Below are positions 39,283 to 55,327 of a stretch of DNA of 64,000 bases, piece by piece; the stretch's first letter is position 1, and each line of letters starts with the position of its first letter. Source of the DNA: Bacillus sp. AFS029637 (GTDB lineage: Bacteria; Bacillota; Bacilli; Bacillales; Bacillaceae_G); contig NZ_NUPZ01000009.1 in NCBI RefSeq assembly GCF_002584985.1, positions 1 through 64,000 of the forward strand. Direction: 5' to 3'. The translations under genes were made by a program, and so were the position numbers. The notes under the pieces are model-generated. The model ran no database searches. It worked only from the letters and a program-made list of their open reading frames with translations, and was not told the origin of the DNA.

Positions 39283-39401
39283 TATCCAGCTCCAGTGGCC
39301 AGCTCTTCGCATCTAAGAACCTCCCGCACTAAAGGTAAAAAGCACCTTTTGTGCGAGAGAACCTTAGCTGGTCAGAGCTAAACGAGCCGCTTCCGCTTTT
39401 A
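39283..39401 (-). repeat. Modular repeat unit, core type c with altered stem (inverted)
   Basis: Core CGCAC-A-AAAGGT-gcttttt-ACCTTT-A-GTGCG: the inner part differs on both arms from other type c copies yet still pairs. The terminal TAA of the element is the stop codon of the flavin-reductase gene. Confidence 0.85.
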
Positions 39402-40010
39402 GATTGGCCTCACTAATTCAAATTGTTCTCCTAGTTTTGCGTAGTTGTGTCCTGCTAGGCGGCTTATTGGTTTTAGTTCTTCGGCGTGGATGCGGCCGTT
39501 TTCGTATAGGTGTTCTGCGATGTGGAAACGAACGACGCGTCCGATTAGTAGGTCGCAAGCGGGTGCGTCTTCTGTTCCACCAAGAGGAATTGCTTGTTCT
39601 AATACGCATTCCATTCGAATGTTTGCTTCTTTTACACCTGGTACTGAGATGACATCGCTGTCAATCGGTGTTAGTTTTGCTAATTCGATTTCACTTTCGT
39701 TAGGAGGTAGGTTGGCTGCTGTTTCGTTAATTGCTTCTACGTAAGATTCATCAGAAATGTGTACGACAAATTCGCCCTTTTCGATTGCGTTTCGGGAAGT
39801 GTCCTTTCGTTCTCCTTCTTTTCGTTGTACGGAAACTGAAATAAGCGGTGGATTGGCAGCGACGATATTGAAATAACTATATGGTGCACCGTTCAATACG
39901 CCGTCTTTTGTTACAGAAGTAACGAATGCAACAGGACGTGGAATGATACTTCCTGTTAGTAATTTGTAATTATCTTTTTCGGTTTGTTCGTTTGGATTAA
40001 TGGATAACAT
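39399..40010 (-). CDS. Flavin reductase-like domain protein
   Basis: 203 residues of the FMN-binding split-barrel (flavin reductase like) family: LLTGSIIPRPVAFVTSVTKDG, NGAPYSYFNIVAANPPLISVS, the RKDTSRNAIEKGEFVVH segment and the late LLIGRVVRFHI. It probably binds FMN and reduces flavin or a partner; substrate unknown. Solo gene. Its stop codon is contributed by the adjoining repeat, so the last residues may differ from homologues. Confidence 0.9.
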   Translation of the reverse strand: MLSINPNEQTEKDNYKLLTGSIIPRPVAFVTSVTKDGVLNGAPYSYFNIVAANPPLISVSVQRKEGERKDTSRNAIEKGEFVVHISDESYVEAINETAANLPPNESEIELAKLTPIDSDVISVPGVKEANIRMECVLEQAIPLGGTEDAPACDLLIGRVVRFHIAEHLYENGRIHAEELKPISRLAGHNYAKLGEQFELVRPI

Positions 40011-40101
40011 GTTGTGATCCCCTTTCTAAATATGAAGACTCATTGTTTGTTTACAAGATATCAATGGGAATCTCCTGCTGAAAATAATATTTTTGTTATA
40101 T

Positions 40102-40143
40102 AAAAAGGAACTTACTTCAATCGTGATGAAGTAAGTTCCTTTT
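40102..40143. terminator. Terminator of the DoxX gene
   Basis: Perfect 16-bp stem aaaggaacttacttca/tgaagtaagttccttt with A/T runs on both sides. Confidence 0.9.
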
Positions 40144-40169
40144 GAAAAATCTCGAAATTGAGATAAATT

Positions 40170-40556
40170 TTAAAGTAAAACGTATGCGCCAGGGCCGATT
40201 AAAGCTACACCAACAGCAACAGCGATTAACATTAAGTTATATTCATATCCATTTTGGGTTACCCAGTAACCATTTTTTCCATGAACAGTGAAGATTGCCA
40301 TTAACATTGTTCCGACGATAAATAATGCACCAATTGCAGTGAAAATACCTGATGCGAATAAGAAGCCACCTAATAGTTCAGTTGCACCCGCCATAAATGC
40401 CATAAATACACCAGGGCGTAAACCGATTGATTCCATCCAGCCGCCTGTTCCTTTCAGACCGTAGCCACCAAACCAACCAAATAATTTTTGAGCACCGTGA
40501 CCCATGAATGTAATTCCTACAACAAGACGAATAATAAGAAGACCGATATCCATCAT
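40170..40556 (-). CDS. DoxX-family membrane protein
   Basis: 128 residues with four membrane helices; family pattern RLVVGITFMGHGAQKLFGWFGG and ATELLGGFLFASG. An AGGAGG site precedes ATGATG. DoxX proteins such as CatD of B. subtilis are linked to thiol and quinone stress, often together with a glyoxalase/dioxygenase gene, which is absent here. Promoter and operator-like repeats lie upstream. Confidence 0.88.
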   Translation of the reverse strand: MMDIGLLIIRLVVGITFMGHGAQKLFGWFGGYGLKGTGGWMESIGLRPGVFMAFMAGATELLGGFLFASGIFTAIGALFIVGTMLMAIFTVHGKNGYWVTQNGYEYNLMLIAVAVGVALIGPGAYVLL

Positions 40557-40592
40557 TTTTAAAACCTCCTAAAAGTTATTAACTTATCTTAT

Positions 40593-40628
40593 GTAAGTAA
40601 TAATAAAATAGTTACTTACTTTAGTCAA
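40593..40628 (-). promoter_or_regulatory. DoxX promoter with operator-like inverted repeat
   Basis: On the minus strand TTGACT (40623-40628) and TATTAT (40600-40605) are 17 bp apart. GTAAGTAA (40593-40600) and TTACTTAC (40612-40619) form an inverted repeat bracketing the -10 region. This is the usual arrangement for MarR/HxlR-type redox repressors, several of which control DoxX genes. The regulator is not in the window. Confidence 0.6.
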
Positions 40629-40942
40629 GTGCATTTTGAAGAAATTATGAAATAAATTTTACAAATTAACAACAAAAAATAAAATGTAGTAAAGACCTCT
40701 AGACAAGTTAGATAAAAAAAGAGAAAATATAAATAGAAGTTAACTTCTTATTGTTATTCAGACAATCAGAATTGACTGGAATTTTGTGAAGCGCTACAAT
40801 AAGAGTCTATTAGTAATGACGTAATTTATTTCGAAAGCGTTTTTACAATATAATATTCGAAGTATGAAGTCTTACATGTATCCCGATCTTTACTAGGGAT
40901 TGCCCTATAAACTTTTAGGTAAATTATAAGGAGGACTATCCT

Positions 40943-41440
40943 ATGTTTAAAAAATTATTCGGTCTTGGTTCAAAAACAAATGAAGAAACAATCGTAGCTC
41001 CATTAACTGGAGCAGTGAAAAATATTGAAGAAGTACCAGATCCAGTATTCGCTGGTCGTATGATGGGTGATGGTGTTGCAATTGATCCTACTGAAGGTGT
41101 AGTTGTATCTCCAGTTGATGGTGAAATCGTACAATTATTCCACACAAAACATGCTATTGGAATTAAAGCGAAAAACGGTACAGAAATCTTAATCCACGTT
41201 GGATTAGAAACTGTAAAAATGGAAGGCGAAGGTTTCGAAGCTCACGTTTCTGAAGGCCAAGCTGTAAAAGCTGGAGATAAATTAATCTCATTCGACTTAG
41301 AATTAATCCGTGAAAAAGCGAAAAGTACAATTACTCCAATCGTTATTACAAACACAGATGCAGCTGAGTCTATTAAGACAACTATAGGCGTAACAGCTAC
41401 AAAAGGTTCAACAGAAGTAATGAAAGTTACAATGAAATAA
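40943..41440 (+). CDS. PTS glucose-family IIA protein (Crr-like)
   Basis: 165 residues, an isolated EIIA-Glc domain: VVSPVDGEIVQLFHTKHAIGIK (first active His) and the phosphorylated His in ILIHVGLETVKMEGEGF. As a free-standing IIA it passes phosphate from HPr to one or more sugar permeases lacking their own IIA. AAGGAGG precedes the ATG. Codon bias suggests high expression. The 300-bp leader from 40640 holds no gene. Confidence 0.93.
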   Translation: MFKKLFGLGSKTNEETIVAPLTGAVKNIEEVPDPVFAGRMMGDGVAIDPTEGVVVSPVDGEIVQLFHTKHAIGIKAKNGTEILIHVGLETVKMEGEGFEAHVSEGQAVKAGDKLISFDLELIREKAKSTITPIVITNTDAAESIKTTIGVTATKGSTEVMKVTMK

Positions 41441-41562
41441 TGCTTGTATAAAAGGAATCTGTTTCGTATGAAATGGATTCCTTATTTTGTTTTGTAGTGT
41501 GCACGTTATGTATGGTAAAATACTTTGGGCACTTGGAAATAGGGTTTCACATATATGTGGAT

Positions 41563-41598
41563 AAGGCGCATTTTTTCTCAGAAAAAATGCGCCTTTCG
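41563..41598. terminator. Stem-loop terminator before ywlE
   Basis: Perfect 14-bp stem aaggcgcatttttt/aaaaaatgcgcctt with a five-base loop, about 120 nt after the IIA gene. Confidence 0.75.
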
Positions 41599-41677
41599 TA
41601 TATTCACATTTCTTTTGTTCTATCCTAATGTAAGCTATTATTAAAGGGAGAAGATACAATATAAGGGGTGGGTTGGG

Positions 41678-42118
41678 ATGAAACGAGTATTATTTGTTTG
41701 CACTGGAAATACATGCCGTAGTCCGATGGCTGAGGCGTTACTTCGTCATCATGGAGAAGGTAAGTTTGAAGTGCAATCTGCTGGTGTTTTCGCCTATCCT
41801 GGGAGCGATGCGTCGGTTTATGCGAAAGAAGCACTTATTGAAAAAGGAATTTCCATCGATCATGCTTCAAAGCAAATAAATGAAACGTTGCTTGATTGGG
41901 CGGATATTGTAATAGCAATGACAGAAAATCATAAGGGAATTATACTTGGGCATTATCCTAATAATGAAGAAAAAGTGTATACACTATATGGATTAACTGA
42001 AGGTGTAAGTAAGGATATTTCCGATCCGTTTGGAGGCTCTCTTTCTGTTTATAAGGAGACGTTAAAAGAGATGGAAGCCCTTGTGCAAACTTTATTGAAA
42101 AAACATTCAGAGGATTAA
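41678..42118 (+). CDS. ywlE: Protein-arginine phosphatase YwlE
   Basis: 146 residues, low-molecular-weight phosphatase fold. P-loop VCTGNTCRSPMAE (nucleophile C9, R15) and the acid loop SDPFGGSL. The threonine in the P-loop is the residue known to make YwlE specific for phosphoarginine, so it should oppose the kinase McsB. Conserved position before rpiB. Confidence 0.95.
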   Translation: MKRVLFVCTGNTCRSPMAEALLRHHGEGKFEVQSAGVFAYPGSDASVYAKEALIEKGISIDHASKQINETLLDWADIVIAMTENHKGIILGHYPNNEEKVYTLYGLTEGVSKDISDPFGGSLSVYKETLKEMEALVQTLLKKHSED

Positions 42119-42215
42119 TGTTTCGTGTATAATACGATATTGGAGAGCATTTCCTACTATTAAGGTAGTGGAGTGAGCAATGAAGATAATGGATTGAAAC
42201 TTTGGAGGGGTAAAA

Positions 42216-42659
42216 ATGAAAGTAGTAGTAGCATCTGATCACGGCGGTATGAATATCCGTAAAGAACTTGTAAGTTTATTAGAAGAATTAAATATTGAAT
42301 ATATTGATTTAGGTTGTGAATGTGAAGCTGGTTCTGTTGATTACCCTGATTTTGCATTTCCTGCAGCAGAGATGGTAGCGAATGGTGAAGTGGATCGTGG
42401 TATTTTAGTTTGTGGGACAGGCATTGGTATGTCAATTGCAGCAAACAAAGTAAACGGTATCCGTTGTGCGTTAGTTCATGATACTTTCAGCGCGAAAGCA
42501 ACGAGAGAGCATAATGACACTAACATGCTAGCGATGGGTGAGCGTGTAATTGGTGCTGGTTTAGCGCGTGATATCGCAAAAATTTGGTTAACAACTGACT
42601 ATGAAGGTGGCCGTCACGAAAACCGCGTAGGAAAAATTAAAACATACGAAACAAAGTAA
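42216..42659 (+). CDS. rpiB: Ribose-5-phosphate isomerase B
   Basis: 147 residues. Interconverts ribose 5-phosphate and ribulose 5-phosphate. Family motifs SDHGGMNIRKEL, the catalytic Cys in VCGTGIGMSIAANK, HDTFSAKATREHND and the C-terminal EGGRHENRV. GGAGGGG precedes the ATG. Confidence 0.96.
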   Translation: MKVVVASDHGGMNIRKELVSLLEELNIEYIDLGCECEAGSVDYPDFAFPAAEMVANGEVDRGILVCGTGIGMSIAANKVNGIRCALVHDTFSAKATREHNDTNMLAMGERVIGAGLARDIAKIWLTTDYEGGRHENRVGKIKTYETK

Positions 42660-42725
42660 TAGATTCTAACTAGAAGCAGTATGAAATATAATTTGGTGAA
42701 CCAACCTGTGAAAGGAAGAGGCGTA

Positions 42726-43298
42726 ATGACAGAAATCGTAAAGGTAAGAGAACAGCTGCAAATGTCGCTTTCTGATTTCCAAGAACAAGCTTCATTACAA
42801 AGTGGTCAAATTTTTGTAGTGGGGTGTAGCACGAGCGAGGTGCTAGGAGAAAGAATTGGAACATCGGGAACGATGGAAGTGGCAGAAGCGATTTTTTCTG
42901 AGTTAAAACAATTTCAAGAGCAAACAGGTATCGAATTGGCTTTTCAATGTTGTGAGCATTTAAATCGTGCTTTAGTAGTTGAGAGAGATGTGGCGATAAA
43001 ATATCAATTTGAAATTGTAACAGTTACGCCTGTTAGATCAGCAGGTGGTGCATTAGCAACATATGCATATCACAATTTGAAAGATCCGGTAGTAATTGAG
43101 TTTATTAAGGCGGATGCAGGAATGGATATTGGTGATACATTTATCGGTATGCATTTAAAGCATGTAGCCGTCCCGGTTCGTACAAGTGTGAAGGAAATTG
43201 GGAGTGCACATGTAACGATGGCAAAAACACGTGGAAAACTAATTGGTGGAGCGCGTGCTGTCTATGCGGCAGAGGAAGAAACTATCACTTGCCGGTAA
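42726..43298 (+). CDS. ywlG: DUF436 family protein YwlG
   Basis: 190 residues from the ATG at 42726 ([15 protein letters not shown]), with GGAAGAGG upstream; the longer frame is unsupported. Conserved family with [20 protein letters not shown] and [16 protein letters not shown]. Function unknown. Nearly always between rpiB and glyA in Bacillus. Confidence 0.93.
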   Translation: MTEIVKVREQLQMSLSDFQEQASLQSGQIFVVGCSTSEVLGERIGTSGTMEVAEAIFSELKQFQEQTGIELAFQCCEHLNRALVVERDVAIKYQFEIVTVTPVRSAGGALATYAYHNLKDPVVIEFIKADAGMDIGDTFIGMHLKHVAVPVRTSVKEIGSAHVTMAKTRGKLIGGARAVYAAEEETITCR

Positions 43299-43343
43299 AT
43301 ATGATAGAAGGTATGTTGTCTGACTTTATAATAGAAGAAAGAA

Positions 43344-43372
43344 AAGACCGATTTTCGGTCTTTTTTTTCTTT
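43344..43372 (+). terminator. ywlG terminator
   Basis: Stem aagaccga/tcggtctt with a long T-run. Confidence 0.88.
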
Positions 43373-43513
43373 TATGATATAGAAAGTCATGTTAGAATGT
43401 AGTTGAAAACATGAAGGTTCGAAAGAATTACAACCTGAATTTTCGTTTTTTCTGGATAAAAAAGAAAAAACTATTGGGAATCGATGTAATTCGTTCAGAA
43501 AAGGGGGATTTTG

Positions 43514-44755
43514 GTGGATCATTTAAAACGTCAAGATGAAAAGGTATTTGCTGCAATTGAGGCAGAACTAGGTAGACAGCGTTCAAAGATTGAGTTAATT
43601 GCTTCAGAAAACTTCGTAAGTGAAGCGGTAATGGAGGCGCAAGGTTCTGTTTTAACGAATAAGTATGCTGAAGGATATCCTGGGAAACGTTACTATGGTG
43701 GCTGTGAACACGTAGACGTAGTAGAAGATATCGCACGTGACCGCGTAAAAGAAATTTTCGGCGCAGAGCACGTAAATGTTCAACCGCATTCTGGTGCACA
43801 AGCGAACATGGCAGTATACTTCACAATTTTAGAACAAGGCGATACAGTACTTGGCATGAATTTATCTCATGGTGGTCATTTAACACACGGAAGCCCTGTT
43901 AACTTCAGTGGAGTACAATATAATTTCGTAGAATATGGCGTGGATGCTGAATCTCACCGTATTAATTACGATGATGTATTAGCAAAAGCGAAAGAACATA
44001 AACCAAAATTAATCGTTGCAGGTGCAAGTGCATACCCTCGTGTTATCGATTTCAAACGATTCCGTGAGATTGCAGATGAAGTGGGCGCATACTTAATGGT
44101 TGATATGGCTCATATCGCTGGTTTAGTAGCAGCTGGTTTACATCCAAACCCAGTACCACATGCACATTTCGTTACAACGACAACACATAAAACATTACGT
44201 GGCCCACGTGGTGGTATGATTTTATGTGAAGAGCAATTTGCAAAACAAATTGATAAATCAATCTTCCCTGGTATTCAAGGTGGCCCACTTATGCACGTAA
44301 TTGCTGCGAAAGCTGTTGCGTTTGGTGAGGCACTTCAAGATGACTTTAAAGCATATGCACAAAATATTATTAACAATGCGAATCGCTTAGCTGAAGGCCT
44401 TCAAAAAGAAGGACTTACACTTGTTTCTGGTGGAACAGATAATCACTTAATCTTAATTGATGTTCGTAACCTAGAAATTACAGGTAAAGTAGCAGAGCAC
44501 GTATTAGATGAAGTTGGCATTACAGTGAACAAAAATACAATTCCATTTGAAACAGCGAGCCCATTTGTAACGAGCGGCGTACGTATCGGTACAGCAGCTG
44601 TAACATCTCGTGGTTTCGGTTTAGAAGAAATGGATGAAATTGCGTCACTTATTGCTTATACATTAAAAAATCATGAGAATGAGGCTGCATTAGAAGAAGC
44701 ACGTAAGCGTGTAGAAGCGTTAACGAGCAAATTCCCAATGTATCCAAATCTATAA
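43514..44755 (+). CDS. glyA: Serine hydroxymethyltransferase
   Basis: 413 residues from GTG ([12 protein letters not shown]), with AAGGGGG upstream; a TTG one codon earlier is less likely. A PLP enzyme making glycine and methylene-tetrahydrofolate. PLP lysine in [22 protein letters not shown] and [13 protein letters not shown] form the active site. Followed by a terminator. Confidence 0.98.
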   Translation: MDHLKRQDEKVFAAIEAELGRQRSKIELIASENFVSEAVMEAQGSVLTNKYAEGYPGKRYYGGCEHVDVVEDIARDRVKEIFGAEHVNVQPHSGAQANMAVYFTILEQGDTVLGMNLSHGGHLTHGSPVNFSGVQYNFVEYGVDAESHRINYDDVLAKAKEHKPKLIVAGASAYPRVIDFKRFREIADEVGAYLMVDMAHIAGLVAAGLHPNPVPHAHFVTTTTHKTLRGPRGGMILCEEQFAKQIDKSIFPGIQGGPLMHVIAAKAVAFGEALQDDFKAYAQNIINNANRLAEGLQKEGLTLVSGGTDNHLILIDVRNLEITGKVAEHVLDEVGITVNKNTIPFETASPFVTSGVRIGTAAVTSRGFGLEEMDEIASLIAYTLKNHENEAALEEARKRVEALTSKFPMYPNL

Positions 44756-44763
44756 AAGATTGA

Positions 44764-44804
44764 AAAAGACTGTTGAAATGTAATTGTTTCGGCAGTCTTT
44801 TTTC
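44764..44804 (+). terminator. glyA terminator
   Basis: Stem aaaaagactgttgaaa pairs with tttcggcagtctttttt (G-U and one mismatch), ending in a T-run. The remaining gap to upp is AT-rich with no gene seen. Confidence 0.8.
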
Positions 44805-45027
44805 ATGGACATATATCACTTATAAAGTATGTATACAAATGATGAATAAATTTTGGCGATATAATGAAGGATACAGCTCCCATAATTGGTAAAGATACTA
44901 GATAGATTCGTGCAAAATCATGACTTTACCAAATTTGCCCTTGAATATTAGTAGCGTTTTCTTTACAATCGTAAATAGTGTAAAAAAGCGTGCAAACGCA
45001 TGAATATCATCTAAAGGAGAGATTCAC

Positions 45028-45657
45028 ATGGGAAAACTGTATGTATTTGATCACCCGTTAATTCAACATAAGATTACATATATTCGCGATAAGAATACAG
45101 GTACGAAAGATTTTCGTGAATTAGTGGATGAAGTAGCAAGCTTAATGGCTTTCGAAATTACTCGCGATCTTCCACTTAAAGACATTGAGATTGAAACACC
45201 TGTAAGCAAAGCGACAACAAAAGTGATCGCTGGTAAAAAACTTGGTTTAATTCCGATTTTACGTGCAGGTTTAGGAATGGTTGATGGAATTCTGAAATTA
45301 ATTCCAGCAGCAAAAGTAGGACACGTTGGTTTATACCGTGACCCTGAAACATTGCAACCGGTAGAATACTATGTGAAACTTCCAACAGATGTAGAAGAGC
45401 GTGACTTCATCGTACTAGATCCGATGTTAGCAACAGGTGGTTCTGCAGCTGAAGCAATTAACTCTCTGAAAAAGCGCGGTGCGAAACAAATTAAATTAAT
45501 GTGTATCGTAGCTGCTCCAGAAGGCGTGAAAGTAGTACAAGAAGAGCATCCTGATGTGGATATTTATGTTGCAGCATTAGATGAGAAATTAAATGATCAC
45601 GGATATGTAGTGCCAGGTCTTGGTGATGCTGGTGACCGTTTATTCGGAACGAAGTAA
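45028..45657 (+). CDS. upp: Uracil phosphoribosyltransferase
   Basis: 209 residues. Salvages uracil to UMP with PRPP. The PRPP loop is in [25 protein letters not shown] near the middle, and the uracil-binding [18 protein letters not shown] at the C-terminus. AAAGGAGAG precedes the ATG. Confidence 0.98.
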   Translation: MGKLYVFDHPLIQHKITYIRDKNTGTKDFRELVDEVASLMAFEITRDLPLKDIEIETPVSKATTKVIAGKKLGLIPILRAGLGMVDGILKLIPAAKVGHVGLYRDPETLQPVEYYVKLPTDVEERDFIVLDPMLATGGSAAEAINSLKKRGAKQIKLMCIVAAPEGVKVVQEEHPDVDIYVAALDEKLNDHGYVVPGLGDAGDRLFGTK

Positions 45658-45664
45658 GACAACT

Positions 45665-45701
45665 GACGAGAAGGGGAGATTCCCTAGCTCGTCTTTTTTT
45701 T
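45665..45701 (+). terminator. upp terminator
   Basis: Stem gacgag/ctcgtc enclosing a smaller gggga/tcccc-type stem, followed by eight T. Confidence 0.85.
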
Positions 45702-45993
45702 GGCCAGAAGCAAGTGGGGGAGGGGAGGATAAATATACATCGTATATACAACATAAGTAGCATACGTATCACATATAATATAGAAGTCTTACGTCTTGGG
45801 AACACTATATTATGGAAGGGAAGCGCTATGTTTAAAAAACGTAATAGTGACAAAGTTGTGAACATTTTCTTCTATTATAAAGAGAATACTGTTAGAAATT
45901 GCATATCTCTAACCAGTATTTAGAAGGGGAACGTTTTCATTTTTGGGAGGAAATGACTAATACTCAAATTTTTTGATTTTTTACGATTTCTCG
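45702..45993. other. Upstream region of the atp operon
   Basis: A 31-codon frame (45828-45923) follows GGAAGGGAAG, but its last third coincides with a stem-loop (aatactg-ttaga/tctaac-cagtatt, 45885-45920), and its composition does not look coding. I do not call it a gene. Confidence 0.35.
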
Positions 45994-46022
45994 TTGACAC
46001 TGTTAATACCCTATTGTATGCT
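45994..46022 (+). promoter_or_regulatory. atp operon promoter
   Basis: TTGACA (45994-45999), a 17-bp spacer and TATGCT (46017-46022), 155 bp upstream of atpZ. Confidence 0.75.
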
Positions 46023-46176
46023 AACAACGGGGATAGATGGTAGGGCTTTCAGTGACAAAAATGCATCTATTCCGTGACGAAAATGTAAACTTTTTATTTT
46101 GTATAGAATTTATGCAGAAAAATGAGTTATTATTAACACATCGTGAATGAGGGTTACATATTGGAGGGATGAATCC

Positions 46177-46397
46177 TTGCAAAAAAACGATCGCAGCCAT
46201 ATAAAAGCATATGCTTTAATGTCAGGAATTCTTGCTCAGTTAGTCGGTTCTATTCTTGTTGGAATCTTTGGTGGGCAGTGGATTGATAATAAGGTTGGAA
46301 CGTTTCCATTGTTTCTTATTGTAGGGTTATTACTCGGGTTAGGAACAGGGGTATACGCAATGATTCGACTCATTCGACATTACTATTCGGGAGAGCA

Positions 46398-46401
<4 letters not shown>
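46177..46401 (+). CDS. atpZ: AtpZ/AtpI-family protein
   Basis: The TTG at 46177, eight bases after GGAGGG, gives 74 residues (MQKNDRSHIKAYALMSG); a longer frame from ATG 46147 would include the ribosome binding site. Two membrane helices (about 15-35 and 43-65) with GGQWIDNKVGTFPLFLIVGLLLGLGTG. Forms a Ca2+/Mg2+ channel-like partner of AtpI and helps ATP-synthase assembly. Overlaps atpI by 4 nt. Confidence 0.85.
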
Positions 46402-47520
<1,119 letters not shown>

Positions 47521-47576
47521 TATAATTTAAGTAAGAAAAAATTTATTTTTTTATAATACAAAGGAGGACAAATTAA

Positions 47577-47795
<219 letters not shown>

Positions 47796-47815
47796 GGGAG
47801 ACTCCCCTTACATAG

Positions 47816-47850
47816 ATGGCGAAGAGTGTTTTTTGAACTTTCTTCGCCAT
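47816..47850 (+). other. Stem-loop between atpE and atpF
   Basis: Perfect 10-bp stem atggcgaaga/tcttcgccat, preceded by a smaller hairpin aagggag/ctcccctt at 47793. There is no U-tract directly after the stem. A site of mRNA processing or 3' end protection for the c-subunit message is plausible. Confidence 0.55.
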
Positions 47851-47917
47851 TGCTTTATGAACGAAACGTATGTCTTTTTTTTTCATATGATCAATTTAGA
47901 TATTTTGAAGGGAGTGA

Positions 47918-50489
<2,572 letters not shown>

Positions 50490-50606
50490 TAAAAGCGGAA
50501 GCGGCTCGTTCTGAATGTGAGGGGGATGGAGCTTCTGACGAAGAGGCGGTCTTTGCCTCGTAGGAAGAAGTGAAGCCACCGAACATTCAAGCCGCTGGAG
50601 CTAGAT
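50490..50606 (+). repeat. Modular repeat unit, core type b, inside the atp operon
   Basis: Begins directly after the atpA stop (TAA-TAAAAGCGG). Outer stem GCGGCT/AGCCGC, inner stem TGAATGT/ACATTCA, core GAGGC-ggtcttt-GCCTC. Ends CTGGAGCTAGAT. Confidence 0.87.
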
Positions 50607-50655
50607 AGTATATATAAAAGGCATCTCGGGCTCTGAGATTGCTAAAGGTCATGTA

Positions 50656-50689
50656 AAGGAAAAGAGTAGGTGCACCTATTCTTTTCCTT
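50656..50689 (+). other. 34-bp near-perfect palindrome between atpA and atpG
   Basis: The two 17-bp arms, aaggaaaagagtaggtg and cacctattcttttcctt, differ by one G-U pair and have no loop in the DNA form. The sequence after it is not T-rich (caatcatgag), so it is more likely an mRNA-stability or processing hairpin than a terminator. Confidence 0.6.
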
Positions 50690-50773
50690 CAATCATGAGC
50701 AAGAATATCTTGCAACGTAGATTAGGAAGAGGATTCTTACTAATCGTGCCAACTTCCGGAAAAAAGGTGGTGA

Positions 50774-51640
<867 letters not shown>

Positions 51641-51642
51641 TA

Positions 51643-51760
51643 ATAAAAGGCGGAAGCGGTTCGTTCAGAATGAGAGGGGGATGGAGCTTTTGACGTAGAG
51701 GCGATTTGTGCCTCGTAGGAAAATGCGAAGCACCGAACATTCTAACCGCTGGAGCTAGAT
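51643..51760 (+). repeat. Modular repeat unit, core type b, inside the atp operon
   Basis: Starts 2 nt after the atpG stop. Outer stem GCGGTT/AACCGC (a compensated change), inner stem AGAATG/CATTCT, core GAGGC-gatttgt-GCCTC. Confidence 0.87.
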
Positions 51761-51765
51761 TCAAT

Positions 51766-51800
51766 AAAAAGCGGAAGCGGCTCTGTCAAAAGAGTCGCGT
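51766..51800 (+). repeat. Modular repeat unit, left end only
   Basis: aaaaagcggaagcggctc repeats the start of the preceding unit; the rest is lost. A further hairpin, agccgactt/aagttggct, lies at 51826-51851 just before atpD. Confidence 0.65.
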
Positions 51801-51807
51801 AAGCTAA

Positions 51808-53289
<1,482 letters not shown>

Positions 53290-53297
53290 GGCCTTAG

Positions 53298-53711
<414 letters not shown>

Positions 53712-53748
53712 AAAATCCGTAAAGGCTTTGCCTTTACGGATTTTTTTA
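53712..53748 (+). terminator. atp operon terminator
   Basis: Perfect 12-bp stem aatccgtaaagg/cctttacggatt with seven T. Confidence 0.93.
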
Positions 53749-53842
53749 TTGTAGTTTATGGATAATTTTACAAAAATGGTATAATTGTATTGATGCTCGT
53801 ATAAGTAGAGAATGTACAACAATTTATAAAGGGGATGAACAC

Positions 53843-54628
53843 ATGATTGGTGAAATGAAACGAGAAGCATTGCACTCTTTAAAGGGAAAATGGGGACTAG
53901 GTGTTGGAGCAACAATTTTATATTTTATTTTAAGCTATGTTGTTGCAATGGCTGCAATGTTTATACTTTTTATTCCGGGAGTTATTATATTTTTCTTATT
54001 TGCTGGTTTAACAGGTTCAATTGAAGAGGAAACAATGTCAATTGGAGCAGGTATTACATTTGGAATTTTGTATTGCATAATGATCATTTTGAGTAATGCA
54101 TCTTATGGTATTACGTCATATGGTTATACGAATGTGTTTCTACAGGTTAGTAAACGAGAAGGTGCTAAAATAGATCACTTATTCGAAGGATTTCGTGGCT
54201 TTAAGAGAATGATGAAAACAATGTGGGCAATGCTTGCGATTTTATTATATACAGGTACATGGATTCCGATATTGTTAACAGGTTTATTCATATTCTTAGG
54301 TGAAGAAGGGAATACGTCGTTTACAATTGCTTTCTTCGTACTATTAGCTATTTCAATTGTTGGTATAATTGTGATGTATTTTTCTTATACGATGACGTAC
54401 TATGTGATGATTGAAAATCCAGAATATAGTGTTTCACAGGCAATGAAAGAAAGTAAGCATCTTATGAAGGGACATAAGTTAGATTTGTTTCTTTTATGGC
54501 TTAGTTTTATAGGGTGGGCTATTTTAGCACTTCTTACACTCGGAATAGGCTTCCTTTGGGTTAGTCCGTATATGAATACAACGACAGCACATTTTTATCG
54601 CTACATTTCAAAAGGTGAATTGCAGTAG
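53843..54628 (+). CDS. DUF975 membrane protein (first of two)
   Basis: 261 residues with about six membrane helices. N-terminal MKREALHSLKGKWGLGVGATILYF and the later MKESKHLMKGHKLDLFLLWLSFIGW are the DUF975 pattern. Function unknown. Tandem with a shorter paralog 44 nt downstream, probably one transcript. Confidence 0.88.
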   Translation: MIGEMKREALHSLKGKWGLGVGATILYFILSYVVAMAAMFILFIPGVIIFFLFAGLTGSIEEETMSIGAGITFGILYCIMIILSNASYGITSYGYTNVFLQVSKREGAKIDHLFEGFRGFKRMMKTMWAMLAILLYTGTWIPILLTGLFIFLGEEGNTSFTIAFFVLLAISIVGIIVMYFSYTMTYYVMIENPEYSVSQAMKESKHLMKGHKLDLFLLWLSFIGWAILALLTLGIGFLWVSPYMNTTTAHFYRYISKGELQ

Positions 54629-54672
54629 GAACATGCTATACTAATAGAATTATTACGTATAGGAGGAAAGTT

Positions 54673-55326
54673 ATGATTAGTGATTTAAAAGGAGAAGCGC
54701 TAGACTCGCTTGAAGGAAAATGGGGCTTAGCAGTTGGGGCAACACTACTCATTTCCATTCTTATTACGGCTTTTAGTTTTAGTGTTGATTGGGGAGTTTC
54801 TGCTGTTTTAGATCGACAAGAAATAGGGGGTTCACTTTCAGTGAATTTTCTTACATTTTTTGTTACTGGACCATTAACTTTAGGTGGATATTATCTTGCT
54901 TTAAATATCATTCGTGAAAAACAAGCTAGCATCGGTAATATATTTATTTGGTTTACGGCTGGGAAAAGATTTCTAAAATCATTTTTAGTATATTTATTAG
55001 TGAATCTTTATCTTTTTTTATGGACGTTACTTCTCATTATTCCAGGCATTATTAAATCGTTTTCTTATGCGATGACATATTTTATTATAAACGATCATCC
55101 TGAGTATTCATTGAACCAAGCTATTACAGAAAGCCGTCGTATGATGGATGGGCATAAAATGGAGTATTTCCTTTTATGTTTAAGCTTTATTGGTTGGTTC
55201 ATATTAAGTTGTATTACACTCGGGATTGGATTCCTATGGTTAATTCCATATTTCTATACAACAGCTGCAGCTTTTTACGAAGAGATTGCAGAAGAATATT
55301 ATGAGAAAAAAATTCCAACAATATAA
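54673..55326 (+). CDS. DUF975 membrane protein (second of two)
   Basis: 217 residues, paralogous to the preceding gene: LKGEALDSLEGKWGLAVGATLL and ITESRRMMDGHKMEYFLLCLSFIGW. Five or so membrane helices. AGGAGG precedes the ATG. A truncated dispersed repeat begins 1 nt after the stop codon. Confidence 0.88.
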   Translation: MISDLKGEALDSLEGKWGLAVGATLLISILITAFSFSVDWGVSAVLDRQEIGGSLSVNFLTFFVTGPLTLGGYYLALNIIREKQASIGNIFIWFTAGKRFLKSFLVYLLVNLYLFLWTLLLIIPGIIKSFSYAMTYFIINDHPEYSLNQAITESRRMMDGHKMEYFLLCLSFIGWFILSCITLGIGFLWLIPYFYTTAAAFYEEIAEEYYEKKIPTI

Positions 55327-55327
55327 A

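Noticed and set aside
39154-39381. 75-codon open frame after the small membrane protein
   Set aside because: It also consists of dispersed repeat units; similar frames appear wherever the units are in tandem.
40780-40800. Catabolite-responsive (cre) site before the PTS IIA gene (gtgaagcgctacaa)
   Set aside because: Several fixed positions of the cre consensus do not match in any register.
45714-45923. 69-codon frame upstream of the atp operon
   Set aside because: Composition is unlike coding sequence, the ribosome binding site fits only an internal ATG, and its end is a stem-loop.
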